A stretch of 64,000 nucleotides of DNA, taken from positions 15,071,419 to 15,135,418 of the forward strand of contig CM045750.1 of NCBI GenBank assembly GCA_024760905.1, given 5' to 3'. This document shows, piece after piece, positions 1-11,725 of the stretch. A program made the translations under genes and the position numbers. How positions within the stretch are numbered: the first letter of the stretch is position 1; the number at the start of each line of letters is the position of its first letter. A model generated the notes under the pieces. It saw nothing but the letters and a program-made list of their open reading frames with translations. It was not told where the DNA came from and did no database searches. This DNA comes from Plotosus lineatus. Lineage: Eukaryota > Chordata > Actinopteri > Siluriformes > Plotosidae.

Positions 1-241
1 GTGTTTCTGCGTGCTTCCTGCTGAAACACTGCAGTTTGCTCGGCTGGATTTTTATGCACAGAATCTCATTCATCTCAAGAGCCATGTTTACAGGGATCGG
101 TTTATTAATGCAACATTCTGCTGTTAAAATTATGATAATGTATTGTGGTACTGTAATTGACCAAACGCTAAATCAATGAAAATGTTATTGGAGTTGCTCA
201 GTGAGATAGAATATGACTTTGCTGAGCTTCACATATAAATA

Positions 242-592
242 TCTAGCTTAAAATTCATTCATTCAACGAACTGCTTAATCCTAATTAGGGTCACAGGGAG
301 GCTGTTGCCCATCTCAGCCGACCCTGGTGAGCTCAGGTTATACCCTGGACAGCTTGTCTGGCCATTGCAGGGCAGAAACACTGATGGCTCTGCAGCCTAC
401 TCTTGACGAAAATCAGCAATGGTTCCTTTAAACGTCTCTCACCACAGACAGTGAGAGACATGGCTGACCTATGATAACCCAGTTAGCTGCGTGTGGGGGA
501 CAACAGTGACAACCTGTTGATGATGGGGCTTGAACCACCGACCTTGGGGTCAGTAATCCAGCACCCGGCCACGGGCCACGGCTGCCCCTAAA
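242..592 (-). repeat. Chimeric SINE (tRNA-Glu-like head, family A tail)
   Basis: Read on the minus strand, this starts near 590 with a tRNA-like head and a short conserved body (cagttagctgcg, gacagtgagagacatgg, gaaaatcagcaatggttcc). It ends with the tail of the common SINE of this window (cctaattagggtcacagggagg, then ATTC repeats). The same head joined to this same tail recurs at 6713-6961, 62387-62736 and 63617-63867. At 21004-21352 the same head carries a different tail. Confidence 0.7.
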
Positions 593-699
593 TTAAAATG
601 GTTTTGCTTAGTTGATGCCGCATTACACAACGATTGGTTAAATAGTTTTTTGTTGCACTGATCATATATCATTGTCTCTGATCTCTGTAGTTTAGATCT

Positions 700-1045
700 A
701 CATGATGGTAAAGTGGTTATCATGTCCACTTCACTGCAAAAAAAATCCTATTTGCATCTCTGGGCTCAGAAAGGACAAATCTGGGTGGAGTTTGCATGTT
801 CTCCACGTGCTTGTCCGTGTTTCCTTCAGTTTCCACCCACAATCAAAACACATACATTAGGCCGACTGGCTGTTCCAAATTGCTCCTAGGTGTGAGTATG
901 AGTGTGAGTGGTTGTCTGTGTTGACTCTGTGATGGTCTGGTGAGCTGTTCATGGCATACCCCGCCTTTGCCCAGAGTCAGCTGGGCTAGACTACAGCCTC
1001 CCAGTGACCATAGTAGAATTAGGAATTCACGATTGCTCATCTTCT
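700..1045 (+). repeat. tRNA-derived SINE, family A
   Basis: Family A is the commonest repeat here. It has a tRNA-Val-like head (gtagtggttagcacgtc), a body (gtttgcatgttctcc, tttcctcc, tccaaagacatgca, ggctaattggctgttccaaattgcc, gtgagtgtgagtgg), then a tail (cagcctcc, gaccctaattaggattaagcgg, GAAT repeats). This copy is diverged but complete, with a decayed head at about 703-745. Confidence 0.75.
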
Positions 1046-1139
1046 TTGTTGAATCATGCCTGTTGATGGATCCTTTAAATCAGTGGCTCCTAAAGCATTC
1101 TATGAAAATTAATATCCTATTCCGTCCTATTTTGTATCT

Positions 1140-1323
1140 TCTTTTTCTTCTTCAAGCTTGCTGGAGGTCACCACAACAGATCATCTTCTCCATCTCGCTG
1201 TGTCCGCTGCATCCATCAGTATATCAATCACCCGCATGTTATCCCTCACCATGTCCATCAATTTCTTTATCCTTCCTCTTCTCATCCTACAAGGAGCTCC
1301 ATCCACAACATTCTTCTACCAAT
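1140..1323 (-). mobile_element. RTE-like LINE, 3' coding fragment
   Basis: The plus strand (catcttctccatctcg, cttcctcttctcatcc, agctccatccacaacattct) is antisense to the C-terminal coding end of an RTE-like fish LINE. It stops exactly where the TA-flanked MITE at 1325 begins. Open frames on the plus strand here are antisense shadows. Confidence 0.5.
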
Positions 1324-1324
1324 A

Positions 1325-1488
1325 CAGACGCTCCCCGACTTCGATTCATCCGTTTTACATTTTTTCGATTTTACGTTTTTTTTTTTGTCCCAAAAAAAGG
1401 TCAAATTTTGAGTTTAGACGTACCTACATAGTACGCTGACGTAATGACGCAACGACGCTGCATTCATTGTTTACAAACTACAGACTGA

Positions 1489-1550
<62 letters not shown>

Positions 1551-2373
1551 CGTGTTACCCTTGTGTTAAGACGTCTCTGTGATCTTTGTGTTTACACTGT
1601 TTTGTGGACTTTTGTAACCCTAAGCAAATATGGTTGGTCAGAAGTGTAAGCCTACTAGCATGGGTGCAAGTCTCACACACACACAGATGAATTAACTATC
1701 TGCTCAGATCGGCACAATCTACCATGCATACTCAGTGAAGCAAAGAGTTGTAAAATGAATGAAAACCCGAATCCACAAATTACAGAACAATTACAGATAT
1801 TTATTATCTTTTAACAGAATCCTAAGAGTGTATACTTATTTTTATATTAATATTCATGAGGATTTGTAATTGTTCTTTGTATGCATCTCTTGAATAAAGT
1901 TTACTTGCACAAAAGAAAGAACTCTCCGCTTTGCTGGGATTCACATCAGTGCAGGCTGTATTCTAAACGAGTTCAACGGCACCCTTATGCACTTGAAAGA
2001 CCGGAAGTCTGCATAACCCACATCAAGTACACTACTTTCGCAAGTACACTACTTTCGGCATTGAGCGCCTCACATATTGTACAATGTGGTTGGCAATTTT
2101 AAGCTTCATGTAAAGTGACTCAGTATAAATAAGTGACTCATTTGAAATTAATGTTGATATTATCTGATATATTTGATATTATTTCATAATGTTATGTTTA
2201 TAATAATTGATTTAGGGGTGTTTTATGAGATACGGTAATGGTATTTTTGGATGTATAGTACAGTATGAGCGTCATACGTCACACGTCATACGTCACTGTA
2301 ACAATTTACGTTCACTTTCAACTTACGTTTGATCGTCCAGAACCAATTAAAAACGTAAGTTGAGGAGCGTCTG
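1325..2373 (+). mobile_element. Tigger-like MITE, family D, copy 1
   Basis: Terminal inverted repeats (cagacgctccccgactt on the left, aagttgaggagcgtctg on the right) are flanked by TA, as expected for Tc1/mariner/pogo elements. It aligns along its length with 60669-61743. Both copies carry a TA microsatellite about 170-220 bp from the left end. Both keep a mini-ORF starting MVGQK (1630 here; 60976 there), probably the remnant start of a pogo/Tigger transposase. A 17-bp tandem duplication near 2025-2055 is private to this copy. Confidence 0.8.
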
Positions 2374-2389
2374 TAATCCTTCAGCCCTA

Positions 2390-2563
<174 letters not shown>

Positions 2564-2997
2564 CTAACAGAGAACCAGAAAATGTAGAAGGAAAGATGAA
2601 AAATGCAAGTGGTTGGAAACTCCCAGAACAGAGAATCTCTTAAATAAAGTATATTCTATAAAATAATTAATATGATCTGTAAGGATATTAAATATGCTGT
2701 AAGGGATGGTGGACATTGAAAAATTATGAGAAATATAACTTTGGAATGAGATGGAAGAAGAACACAATATCCACTTGGCCAACAATTAAAAGGAGAGTCT
2801 GTTACAGCTTGGGATGCAAATCCATTAAAGCAGTGACATCAGAATGAGAATGAAATCCTTTGGAGCGTACTTGAGTATAACAGCAATTTATTCAGTTTAT
2901 CGTTTTAATATATACCCCAATCAGACACTGTATTTATTCATGCTGAAGAGATCTGGCTCAGGATTATTTCTGGTTCCATGAATTTATGGCATTAGAC

Positions 2998-3596
2998 CAG
3001 TGCTTCTCAATTATTTTCTGTGCCCCCCCCCCCCCCCCCTTCCCCGGAAGAAAAAAACATTTCACGCCACCCCGCAAGCAACTATAAATAGTATTATTTG
3101 TCTATATAATTTTTTTTAGTACACCTCTGCATAACATTGTATCTTTATTAACAATAAAAACAACAACAAAAAAAAAGAAATATATTTCAACATACAATAA
3201 AGAAAAACTTCATTAACATTGTTTTTCAATCTGTAATAGAAAAGATTTAAAATTGCACCAATGTGCCTGAAATAAAAAATACATCCTTATTTAAACTCAT
3301 TCGACTTATTTATGGCTTAATATCTCCGTCTTTCTCCACCTTTCTCTTCGTTCCTGTTTAAATTTTTCCATGTTGTTTCTTGAGAGGTTGTTTACTGCAC
3401 TACATATTGTTCGCTCGTGCGAAAAACCGCTACACCATAGCGTGACAATGAGAGTGCCACTGACAAATAGTGGAGCGGAGGTGCAATTGCACTTGATTCT
3501 CGTACACAATTCCAGAACATTATGTTCCCCAGGGTCATACATGCTCCCCCTGCCAGCACATCGTGCCGTCCTGGCATCACTATTTGAGAAGCACTG
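2998..3596. mobile_element. hAT-type non-autonomous transposon, 599 bp
   Basis: Flanked by a perfect 8-bp duplication cattagac (2990-2997 and 3597-3604). Terminal inverted repeats are cagtgcttctcaa on the left and ttgagaagcactg on the right. An 8-bp duplication with CA..TG ends is the hAT signature. It has a poly-C run near 3025 and no transposase; the open frames at 3306-3693 have no recognisable domain. Confidence 0.85.
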
Positions 3597-3604
3597 CATT
3601 AGAC

Positions 3605-4919
3605 AGAGCAACTTACAACCGAGCAATTCAAGGATAAAGTGTAGCTCACATATAAGCAATTATAGCTGTATGAACAAACACATTTCATGTTGAGGGAAAT
3701 TAAGTCTATTTTCATAGGTAGTCATTCGAATTTGAGTTAAATGGTCTGTTTTCGCAGTCTTGTAAAAAGTTTTGGTCCTGCTGAAAACTTCGTGTGAAAT
3801 CAGAGTGGCTCAAATACGAGATTTTTTTTTTTTTTTAATGTATAGCTCAAGCTGCACACGTGCAAATCTGCTGCTTTTTAGAAAGAAAAACACATGAAAT
3901 TCTGACATGTCACACGAATCCGCCCCTTCTATATAAAGCCAGTCTGTGCTCCTACACTTTCATTAAAAAAAAAAAAAAAGATCTGCATGTTTCCTCCACA
4001 TAACATGCCTTTTGCCATCTCATACAAGCGTTATAAAAATATAATGTTATTTCTAAATATAAATAGTGGTTCCGCTGTCAGTGTACCTACTCCTCAAGCC
4101 GCTATTTACAACACACAGAGGAACATGCATCTCACATCTACTCGGATCTGATTCTTTGGGATGTATTACAGGGGACATATGGGAAATATATATCAGCTAT
4201 GCAGTAATCTATTGCTGTATTATTTTTTATTTATATTTAATGGGAATAACTCTCTTAACTTGGCTTGCCTGCATAATCTCTCCTTTGATATAAAACAAGA
4301 TTTTCTTTGTCAGTGTGAGTTGGAAGGCTGATCTAGTCTTATATATGCTTCCAAAATAAATAATAAATAATTAATAAAAACTTCTAATAGGTAATTATGG
4401 TCCGATCTGATGGAATGAACGAATCACAGAGGAAGGCGCAGATTTTTACACGCAGCTCCAGATCCAGACCCACTTGCACTACCTCACACACACACACACA
4501 CACACACACATCCAAATAGTGCAGGCTGAAATAACGGCTGTCCCATAAGCCGAAGCTGAGCGACTCCTACTCGAATACACAGTTAATTAAACCGGACCCA
4601 TTGGCCTCGAGACAAACAAATAGAGGCTTCATGTAAAATATTATGAGAAATAAAAGTCATTAAAGAAGGTACTTGAATTTGTTTTATTTACATTTTAAGG
4701 CAGGTTCAATATAAGGCATGGCACAGCCAATGCAGGGTCATGTGATTCAAGGCTTTCAAAGAGATTGTGTATTTTTCAGCCAGCCAATCCCAAAACAAAA
4801 TGAAAGTTATATTCATACTTTATTTAAAGTGTTTTTTAACACTCTCAACTAAAAAAAAAAAAAAAAAAAATCAAATATAGGGTTTGTTATTTAAAACTAG
4901 CAACACTGCACTGTAATGT
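3605..4919. other. Intronic sequence without a gene
   Basis: AT-rich sequence with short A/T runs, (CA)13 at about 4486-4511 and an A-run near 4852-4870. I see no exon, RNA gene or transposon end. Confidence 0.5.
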
Positions 4920-4936
4920 AATGCACTGATGAGCTG

Positions 4937-4995
<59 letters not shown>

Positions 4996-5140
4996 CACCA
5001 TTCACACTTGCACCTGGGTCAGTTTAAAACAGATTTAGCCTAATGTGCATGTCTTTGGGCAATTGGAGGAAACCTGGAGAAAACATGGAGAACATGCAAA
5101 CTCAACTCAGGAACATCCGAGCGTGGGGATTGAACCGTAA
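4920..5140 (-). repeat. SINE family A with internal (CA)n
   Basis: Minus-strand family A. On the plus strand: cattcacacttgcacc, tagcctaatgtgcatgtctttgg, ggaggaaacctgg, gaacatgcaaactc. A (CA)27 tract at 4939-4992 sits where the body has its GTGTGAGTGTGAG motif. Confidence 0.7.
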
Positions 5141-5746
5141 TTGCACATATGAAATTTTATTCATACTTTTTTTTTGGACAGATTTAAGTGGAGCTCTTTG
5201 TGTAAGATTCTCCTCACATCTAAAAGCAGAAAGTCTCATAGACCGCACAACAATTCACCTCAAAGCTTTAATATTCTCAGATGTCAAACCGAGAGCTCCA
5301 AGGTTGATCAGGTGATCTTCCTTTCAAAGCTGAGCCTCTCAACCCACTGCAAGAAGATGGTGTCTGATCTGGAATATTTTGATTTGGTAGGATTCTGAAA
5401 AGACCCCTCTGTGTGGTGATCATGGAGGGGTACTTTGCAAAGAATAATTCGTAAACACACACTGTGCTCCAACCATGGCATGTTGATGATGGTTGCTGGG
5501 CTAGTGATAGACCTGCCTCACTAAGTTTCATGTGTTCAAATAATAATATGTTTATCGTTAACCTTTTTTTAAATTTAATTTTAAAACGCAGGGAATTTTT
5601 TGATCAGAGTCTGTATTGTTGACATATTACACTTATATTAAGAAGAAGAGAGAACTTCATACTTCATACATTCCATATGATGGAATAACAGTGTAACATA
5701 GTACATTTCAACAGTTGTTTTAAACTGATTGCTCTTACACTTTATA

Positions 5747-5766
5747 TCTATCTATCTATCTATCTA

Positions 5767-5820
<54 letters not shown>
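5747..5820. repeat. (TATC)n then (TA)n microsatellite
   Basis: About six TATC units, then about 25 TA units. It directly abuts the family D MITE fragment, which carries a TA tract in its other copies. Confidence 0.9.
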
Positions 5821-5823
<3 letters not shown>

Positions 5824-5956
5824 CTTGAATTTAATTTATTTGAAATTAATGTTGATATTATTTGATAATAATTGATTTAGGGGTATTTTATGAGATACAG
5901 TAATGGTATTTATGGATGTATAGTACAGTGTGAACGTCATACGTCACTGGAACATA
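5821..5956 (+). mobile_element. Tigger-like MITE family D, 3' fragment (copy 3)
   Basis: Matches the distal part of family D (ttgcttgaatttaattt, gtattttatgagatac, ggatgtatagtacag). It is cut at a TA dinucleotide (5955-5956) where the next element begins, so it was probably the target of that insertion. Confidence 0.65.
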
Positions 5957-6332
5957 CAGTAACAACTATCGTATCCCCTGATAATGAAAAAACATTTTCC
6001 TGAGCTTCCGTCCCCGAGATACGAAACAACCCCCTCTTACGAAAAGAAATTCAAAATTCAAACGCGCCAATCAAAATTTCACACGACGCGTGAGTTGCTC
6101 TCTCATTGGCTGTCTCTCAACATCCCGCCCTGCTGGCCTCCCATGATAGAGACAGAAGGAAGCTTCATGCTTTGGTTTTTAGTTTAGTTTTTTAAGTTGT
6201 TTTAATTCAGTAAATGGTCAAGCAGGGAATGCGCATTGTTGAATTCACGTCTTGTGGGCGTGGCCCGCAATGCTAGAATGAACATGTGCATTGTAATGCG
6301 TCTGTGTGTGTGTGTGTGTGTGTGTGAGCGAG

Positions 6333-6371
<39 letters not shown>

Positions 6372-6698
6372 CATGGGTGTGTGTTTGTATGTGTATGTTA
6401 ATAAAAAATGTTTAGTAATGGTTTAATTAACAAATATATTAATAAAATGGTTTAATCTGTTAATAAAATGTTTAAATGGTTTAATAAATAAATTTCTTTT
6501 ATTGTTAACACATATTTCATACAAAATTGGTGTACTTTTATCATTTTTAAAGGGTTTATGGGGTTGATCCAGTCCAAACACTGGAGCCTTGGAACGAATT
6601 ATGCGTTTAACATGTAAGATGCGACCCCTACTTACGAAATCCCCGCGTTACGAAAAGGGCTATGGAATGGATTAATTTCGTAAGTTGGGGGCCGACTG
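5957..6698. mobile_element. Tigger-like MITE, family C
   Basis: The right end (taagttgggggccgactg, then TA) matches the ends of 10448-11475. The left end is decayed. Shared interior: ccttggaacgaat, acatgtaagatgcg, attggctgtctc. It contains GT and GA repeats at 6303-6371. Confidence 0.6.
6303..6371. repeat. (GT)n and (GA)n microsatellite
   Basis: About 12 GT units followed by interrupted GA units, inside the family C element. Confidence 0.9.
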
Positions 6699-6712
6699 TA
6701 CATATATCAGTT

Positions 6713-6961
6713 AATTTTCTGTAACCGCTTGATCCTAATTAGGGTCGCGGGGAGGCTGGCGCCCATCCCAGCCAACTCCGGGCGAGGGCGAGGTTCTTTT
6801 ACATGCCTCACACCATAGACAGTGAGAGACATGACTGGCCTTTGATAACCCAGTTAGCCGCACTGGGGGGGGACAGTGACAACCTTGTGGAGAGTGGGAC
6901 TCAAACCCCCAACCTTTGGATCAGCGATCCAGCGCCCTATACCACTAGACCACCACTGCCC
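6713..6961 (-). repeat. Chimeric SINE (B head, A tail)
   Basis: The head on the minus strand starts at about 6961 (plus strand: ccctataccactagaccacc). The far end has cttgatcctaattaggg, the family A tail. The body between gcgagggcgaggtt and cttttacatgcctcac is shortened compared with 62387-62736. Confidence 0.75.
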
Positions 6962-6962
6962 C

Positions 6963-7519
<557 letters not shown>

Positions 7520-7527
7520 ATCTCACT

Positions 7528-7558
<31 letters not shown>

Positions 7559-7786
7559 ACACAGAGTTGTAGAAGTAAACAGTCAAAATTTGTTGCTTTC
7601 AGCTTCAAATGAAATCACAAAAATGATCTTTTCAGCTGTATTTACTCAAAGCACTGATAACAACCAAGTAAATGATACCCCGAATAGCCCGCTGGACCAT
7701 CCCAGTTACTTTAATATATCATTTTAGAGCGCTTATAAATAATAGGACACTTTTCCATATCAATCTCTTTACTCATTTTTAAAGCA

Positions 7787-8053
7787 CGCACTCCTGGAGC
7801 CTATCTCAGTGTGATAATTGCCCTGAACAGCTTGACAGACCATCTGAGGGCATCATATACACAACCATTCACACTCACACCAAGGGGCGATTTGAAACAG
7901 CAAATATGCCCAATGTGTATGACTTTGGACTTGTGGGAGGAAACCGGAGTACCCAGTGGAAACCCACACAAGCATAGCGAGAACATTCAAACTCCACACT
8001 GAAATTCCCAAGCTTGGGACTCAAACCCAGGACCTTCCTGCTGTGATGCTGTC
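7787..8053 (-). repeat. SINE family A
   Basis: Nearly complete minus-strand copy. Plus strand: ggagcctatctcag, cattcacactcacacc, gtgggaggaaaccgg, aaacccacacaagc, aggaccttcctgctgtga. Confidence 0.8.
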
Positions 8054-8469
8054 CTAAACAAAATATATTGACAATTATATAATATATATATATAATAGTT
8101 CAATGTGAAAATAAAACAGAGGTTTCACTGGTAATATTGTTTGTCTGACCATCTGTCAAACTGGTAGGTCTGGTTGTCATAGAAACTCACACACCACTGG
8201 ACGCATCTCCTTCGAGTGAACAGAGGGATAAGACTCGTTTTCTCTGGTGCTCTCAATCTCTGCCCAAAAACCACACACAGTTTTCACATGCAGCAGAATG
8301 CACAGTGCATTTTGTAAAACAGCAAACCAATTCAATAAATATATATTTAAAAAATGATGCGTTCATTTGCTTCGTCCTTTTATTCTTTTTCCTTCCCAAA
8401 TATGAATAATGTAAACAATATTTGTATGAAATAAATATTCCAAATACAGTACTGGGATCCAGCTCCACC
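8054..8469. other. Intronic sequence without a gene
   Basis: AT-rich and apparently unique; no exon or transposon end seen. Confidence 0.45.
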
Positions 8470-9330
8470 CTTAATTTTTCTGCTTTTCTTTACAGAACTC
8501 TTCAAACTCAGTCATGTTATCTGCTGATGCTAATGGAGTGAAATCTTCAAGTCATTTTATAGATTTTCTGTGGGGTGTAAGTCTGGGCTCTGATGAGGCC
8601 TCACAGGAATATTCATCTTATTCTCATTCAAACACTGTGGGGTCAGATTTTTTTGTGTCCTTCAGGTCATAGTCATGTTGAAAGGTGAGCCTCCTTCCTT
8701 TTAACAAGTTTCTGGTAAAGGGCAGCAGGGTTTCCTCAATAATTTTCAAATGATGGTATTTTGTCTCATGCATTTTTTTTTTCTATCCTGACAAATGCCC
8801 CAGTCCCTGCATGCTCCTCCATGCTTTACTGCAGGTATAGTGGTGTTTGGATTGTACGTTCTACTGGCTATTCACCAAATATTCCATTTGGCGTTGAGGC
8901 CAAATGGTTAGATACCTTTTGTTATCTGACCTCAGAATCTTCAAGGTATTTTGGTGGAGCTCAATCAAGACTTAGTTTTTTTTCAACCCTGCCATACTAC
9001 TCTGCATTGTTTTGGGGGATAAATTGTTGAATACACTGACTCTCCTTTGCCCAAATTTCATAAAAGTGTTTCAAACTTGCCTCTCTGATCAGCTATCTAA
9101 TTATTTTTCCATCCAGTTTGGAGGGAAGGCCTGATCCAGGAAGGGCCCTAGTCATATCAAATGCTTTCCACTTTTTTATCATCGAAACTATTGTGCTCCT
9201 AGGGGTTGATAAAGCCTTGATAAAATTTTTGTACCCATCTCAGGACTTTTGCTTGTTCACATGTTATCCCTGGAATATTTAGACACTGCCTTGCAATCCA
9301 TAGTTTATTTCCTAGGAATGTATGTTTTAA
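8470..9330 (-). pseudogene. Degraded Tc1/mariner-like transposase
   Basis: On the minus strand, broken frames resemble the second half of a Tc1-type transposase. They include VKHGG-like residues near 8840, followed by a stretch resembling the loop between the second and third catalytic acids. The plus strand reads as the antisense typical of such elements (catgctttactgcagg, gaggccaaatgg, ttatctgacctcagaatctt). Stops and frameshifts are frequent and I could not define the inverted repeats. The plus-strand open frame at 8761-9030 is an antisense shadow. Confidence 0.55.
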
Positions 9331-10044
9331 TGCTGGAGTAATAAAAATAGCTATAGTTGATCAAAGCTGGAAGCTACTTAGCTTGGTGTGCATCGGAGAA
9401 GGTGATTAGTTACCCTCGCTGTACACTGGGACAAAATGTCCGCGATCTCGGCAAATGAAAAAGCATAGCGCTCTGGGATTTATGACCAAACTTGGAGCAC
9501 AATTGGGGTACAAAAGGAGGCAATGTACATTTCCAAATTCATCAGCTTGTTTGAGTGGAGATCTGGTGGATCCTTATTTTCATACTCAATCCATTCAATG
9601 AAATGGATGTCCTGTTGATGAGGGTAACATCTTCCTTGTACAGAACACTTTCATCAGGATAGAAGTGTTTCATTAGAGAATGTTTATAGATGATCAGTTG
9701 GAGGAATTCCATACGGATTTTGGCACACGTAGATCTAAAATTAATCATTTTAATGCCTATAGTACCGTAACCATACCACTGATTTTTCCTTGTTCTTCTC
9801 TGTATGCATATTTGTAATCAAAGTTTTTCTTCACTGGTTACAGCTCCGTATTAACTGCTCATCAGATATTACAGAATTTACATTGAGAGGTCTTATAAAC
9901 ATTTTTATTCAATTTTATCTCTTTGAACACATGAATCTTTGACCGAGTGCCTTGGGTTAATTTCCTGAAATTTTTACCCTCCTTCATTTTTCTTCCTTAT
10001 GGTCTGATTCTACTTTGAATGTGTTTACCAGAATTTGTTTATTG
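9331..10044. other. Unclassified intronic sequence
   Basis: The minus strand has a 68-codon open frame (9542-9748) that I do not recognise. No splice borders or transposon ends are convincing. Confidence 0.4.
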
Positions 10045-10064
10045 TTAGGGTTAGGGTTAGGGTT
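10045..10064. repeat. Short interstitial telomere-like repeat
   Basis: Three consecutive GTTAGG units followed by gttcgg, immediately before a GTTT repeat. Too short to indicate a fusion point. Confidence 0.7.
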
Positions 10065-10200
10065 CGGTTTGTTTGTTTGCAGGATTACACAAAAACTACT
10101 GAGCCAATTCTTCTTCAAACGTGGTGGAGAGTCGGGCAAGAACCTGTAACATTTTGAAGCAGATATCGATCACGGTAATCACAACCCAGCTCTCGAAATT
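10065..10200 (+). repeat. Dispersed module (acaaaaactactgagcc type)
   Basis: Reads gtttgtttgtttgcagg, acacaaaaactactgagcc, ttcaaacgtggtgg, aacattttgaagcagat. A diverged copy is at 11605-11725 (gcaaaaactactcatctg, aaacttgttggaaggg, aacattttgtaggtgat). It is a dispersed vertebrate repeat module that I cannot assign to a named family. Confidence 0.55.
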
Positions 10201-10289
10201 TACAAAATGCTTTTAAATAAGCATTTCTAAAAGTACTTTTCATATTAGAAGAATTATGCAAAAACTACAGGGCACATGTGGTTAAAACC

Positions 10290-10383
10290 TTGCCCAGGGG
10301 TGTCAGCATGGTAGGGGTCTAATTGGAATTAGAACTTATGATAATGAGCCCAGCACCAGAACCATCACACCATTAACTCCACC
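10290..10383 (-). repeat. SINE family F, head fragment
   Basis: The plus strand (aaccttgcccagg, ggtctaattgg, gagcccagcacc) matches the tRNA-derived head of the family F SINE at 59657-59944. Confidence 0.5.
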
Positions 10384-10447
10384 CTAGGCCTGAAAAGAAC
10401 ATCTTAATTAATGTTAATTCTCTGGATCAAGGATTTTATTTTGATTA

Positions 10448-10729
10448 CAGTCGGCCCTCTACTTACGAAATTAATCCGTTCCAGAGCCTTTTTCGTGGCC
10501 TGAAGTTTTCGTAAGTAGAGGTGCATTTTACATGTAAAACGCGTGATCCATTCCAAGGATCCCAAGACTACCCCATAAACACTTTAAAAATTATAAAAAT
10601 ACACCAATTTTGTATGACATATGTATGAAATAGGTGTTAAAAGTAAAATACAATTATTTATTAAACCATTTAAACATTTTATTAACATATTTATTAATTA
10701 AACCATAATTAAACATTTTTATTAACGCC

Positions 10730-10777
<48 letters not shown>

Positions 10778-10823
10778 ACTGACTCTCTATCTCTATCTTT
10801 CTCTGTCTCTCTCTCTCTCTCAG

Positions 10824-10858
<35 letters not shown>

Positions 10859-11475
10859 AACAACACACATTTGTGGCACATGCAAGACGCCGGAGCATTT
10901 TAAGATGGGGGAATTCAAAGCGCACTCCCTGCTTGACAGATTGGAGGTGCAGACTCAACTTTAACTTGTTCCCTTGAGGGATCGGAGGTCCAGATGAGCC
11001 GCGTTTTTGCTCACATTCGGTGGAGCGCGCCACATTGATTAAACATTTACTGAATTAAACAACTTGTGCGCACATTAAACAGGGCGACGTTTCGTTGGCA
11101 CGTCACGGCTACGTTTTTCCACGACGTCACAGCGGTGTTCCACTGACAGGTCACAGCAACGTTTTTCCGCGACATCCGGCGGACGTTTCCGTAAAGGTCG
11201 CCGCCACGTCACTCCGCGACGTCCAGGCGACGTTTCCCTAAAAGGTCGCGGGGACGTTACTCCGCGACATCAAGGCGACGTTTCACTGGCAGACAGCCAA
11301 TGAAAGGGCAATTTGCGCATTGTTTGCATTGTGAATGGCGCGTTTGAATTTTTGAATTACGCATTTGGCGTTTTTCGTAAAAAGAGGTTGTTTTCGTAAA
11401 AAGAGGGTGAAAATTTAGGAAAATGTAACCTGGATTTTTTGTACTCAGTGGTTTTCGAAAGTAGAGGGTCGACTG
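10448..11475. mobile_element. Tigger-like MITE, family C, with minisatellite
   Basis: TA-flanked element of 1,028 bp. Inverted ends are cagtcggccctctacttacg and a diverged cgaaagtagagggtcgactg. The interior holds ttacatgtaaaacgcg, two CA tracts around a TCTC tract (10734-10852), and about four units of a CpG-rich 48-bp repeat (11060-11300). No transposase remnant was recognised in this copy; the related copy at 56207 keeps one. Confidence 0.8.
11060..11300 (-). repeat. CpG-rich 48-bp minisatellite, locus 1
   Basis: About 4.4 units. Each is built from GGTCGCGGCGACG, a TTTTTC or TACTC step, CGCGACGTC and GGCGACGTTTC. The same unit, in the opposite orientation, forms the array at 54411-54702. 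Confidence 0.75.
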
Positions 11476-11483
11476 TATTACTA

Positions 11484-11556
11484 TTATTATTTTTTATTTT
11501 GACACACTGTATCCCATAAGGATTTTTGTTCCTCTGCATTTAACCCATCCAAAGTG

Positions 11557-11565
<9 letters not shown>
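11484..11565 (-). repeat. V-SINE-like 3' end fragment
   Basis: The minus strand reads actttggatgggttaaatgc, then cttatgggata. This parallels the end of the V-SINE-like copy at 33858-34140 (actttcaatggattaaaaac, cctatgggattaat). A CA repeat (11563-11592) follows. Confidence 0.55.
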
Positions 11566-11594
<29 letters not shown>

Positions 11595-11604
11595 TGCGCG
11601 CGTG

Positions 11605-11725
11605 GACTATGCAAAAACTACTCATCTGATTTTTATCAAACTTGTTGGAAGGGTGGGACCTGGGCCTAGAAAGAAACCATAACATTTTGTAGGTGATCTG
11701 CTTATGGGATCGTGGTTAAAAAAGA
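11605..11725 (+). repeat. Dispersed module, second copy
   Basis: Diverged copy of the module at 10065-10200, in the same orientation. Confidence 0.5.

Noticed and set aside
940..1439. 163- and 93-codon plus-strand frames
   Set aside because: They cross a SINE tail, antisense LINE sequence and the start of a MITE.
8761..9030. 89-codon plus-strand frame
   Set aside because: Antisense of a decayed Tc1-type transposase.
10045..10064. Ancient chromosome-fusion telomere
   Set aside because: Only about three units; far too short.
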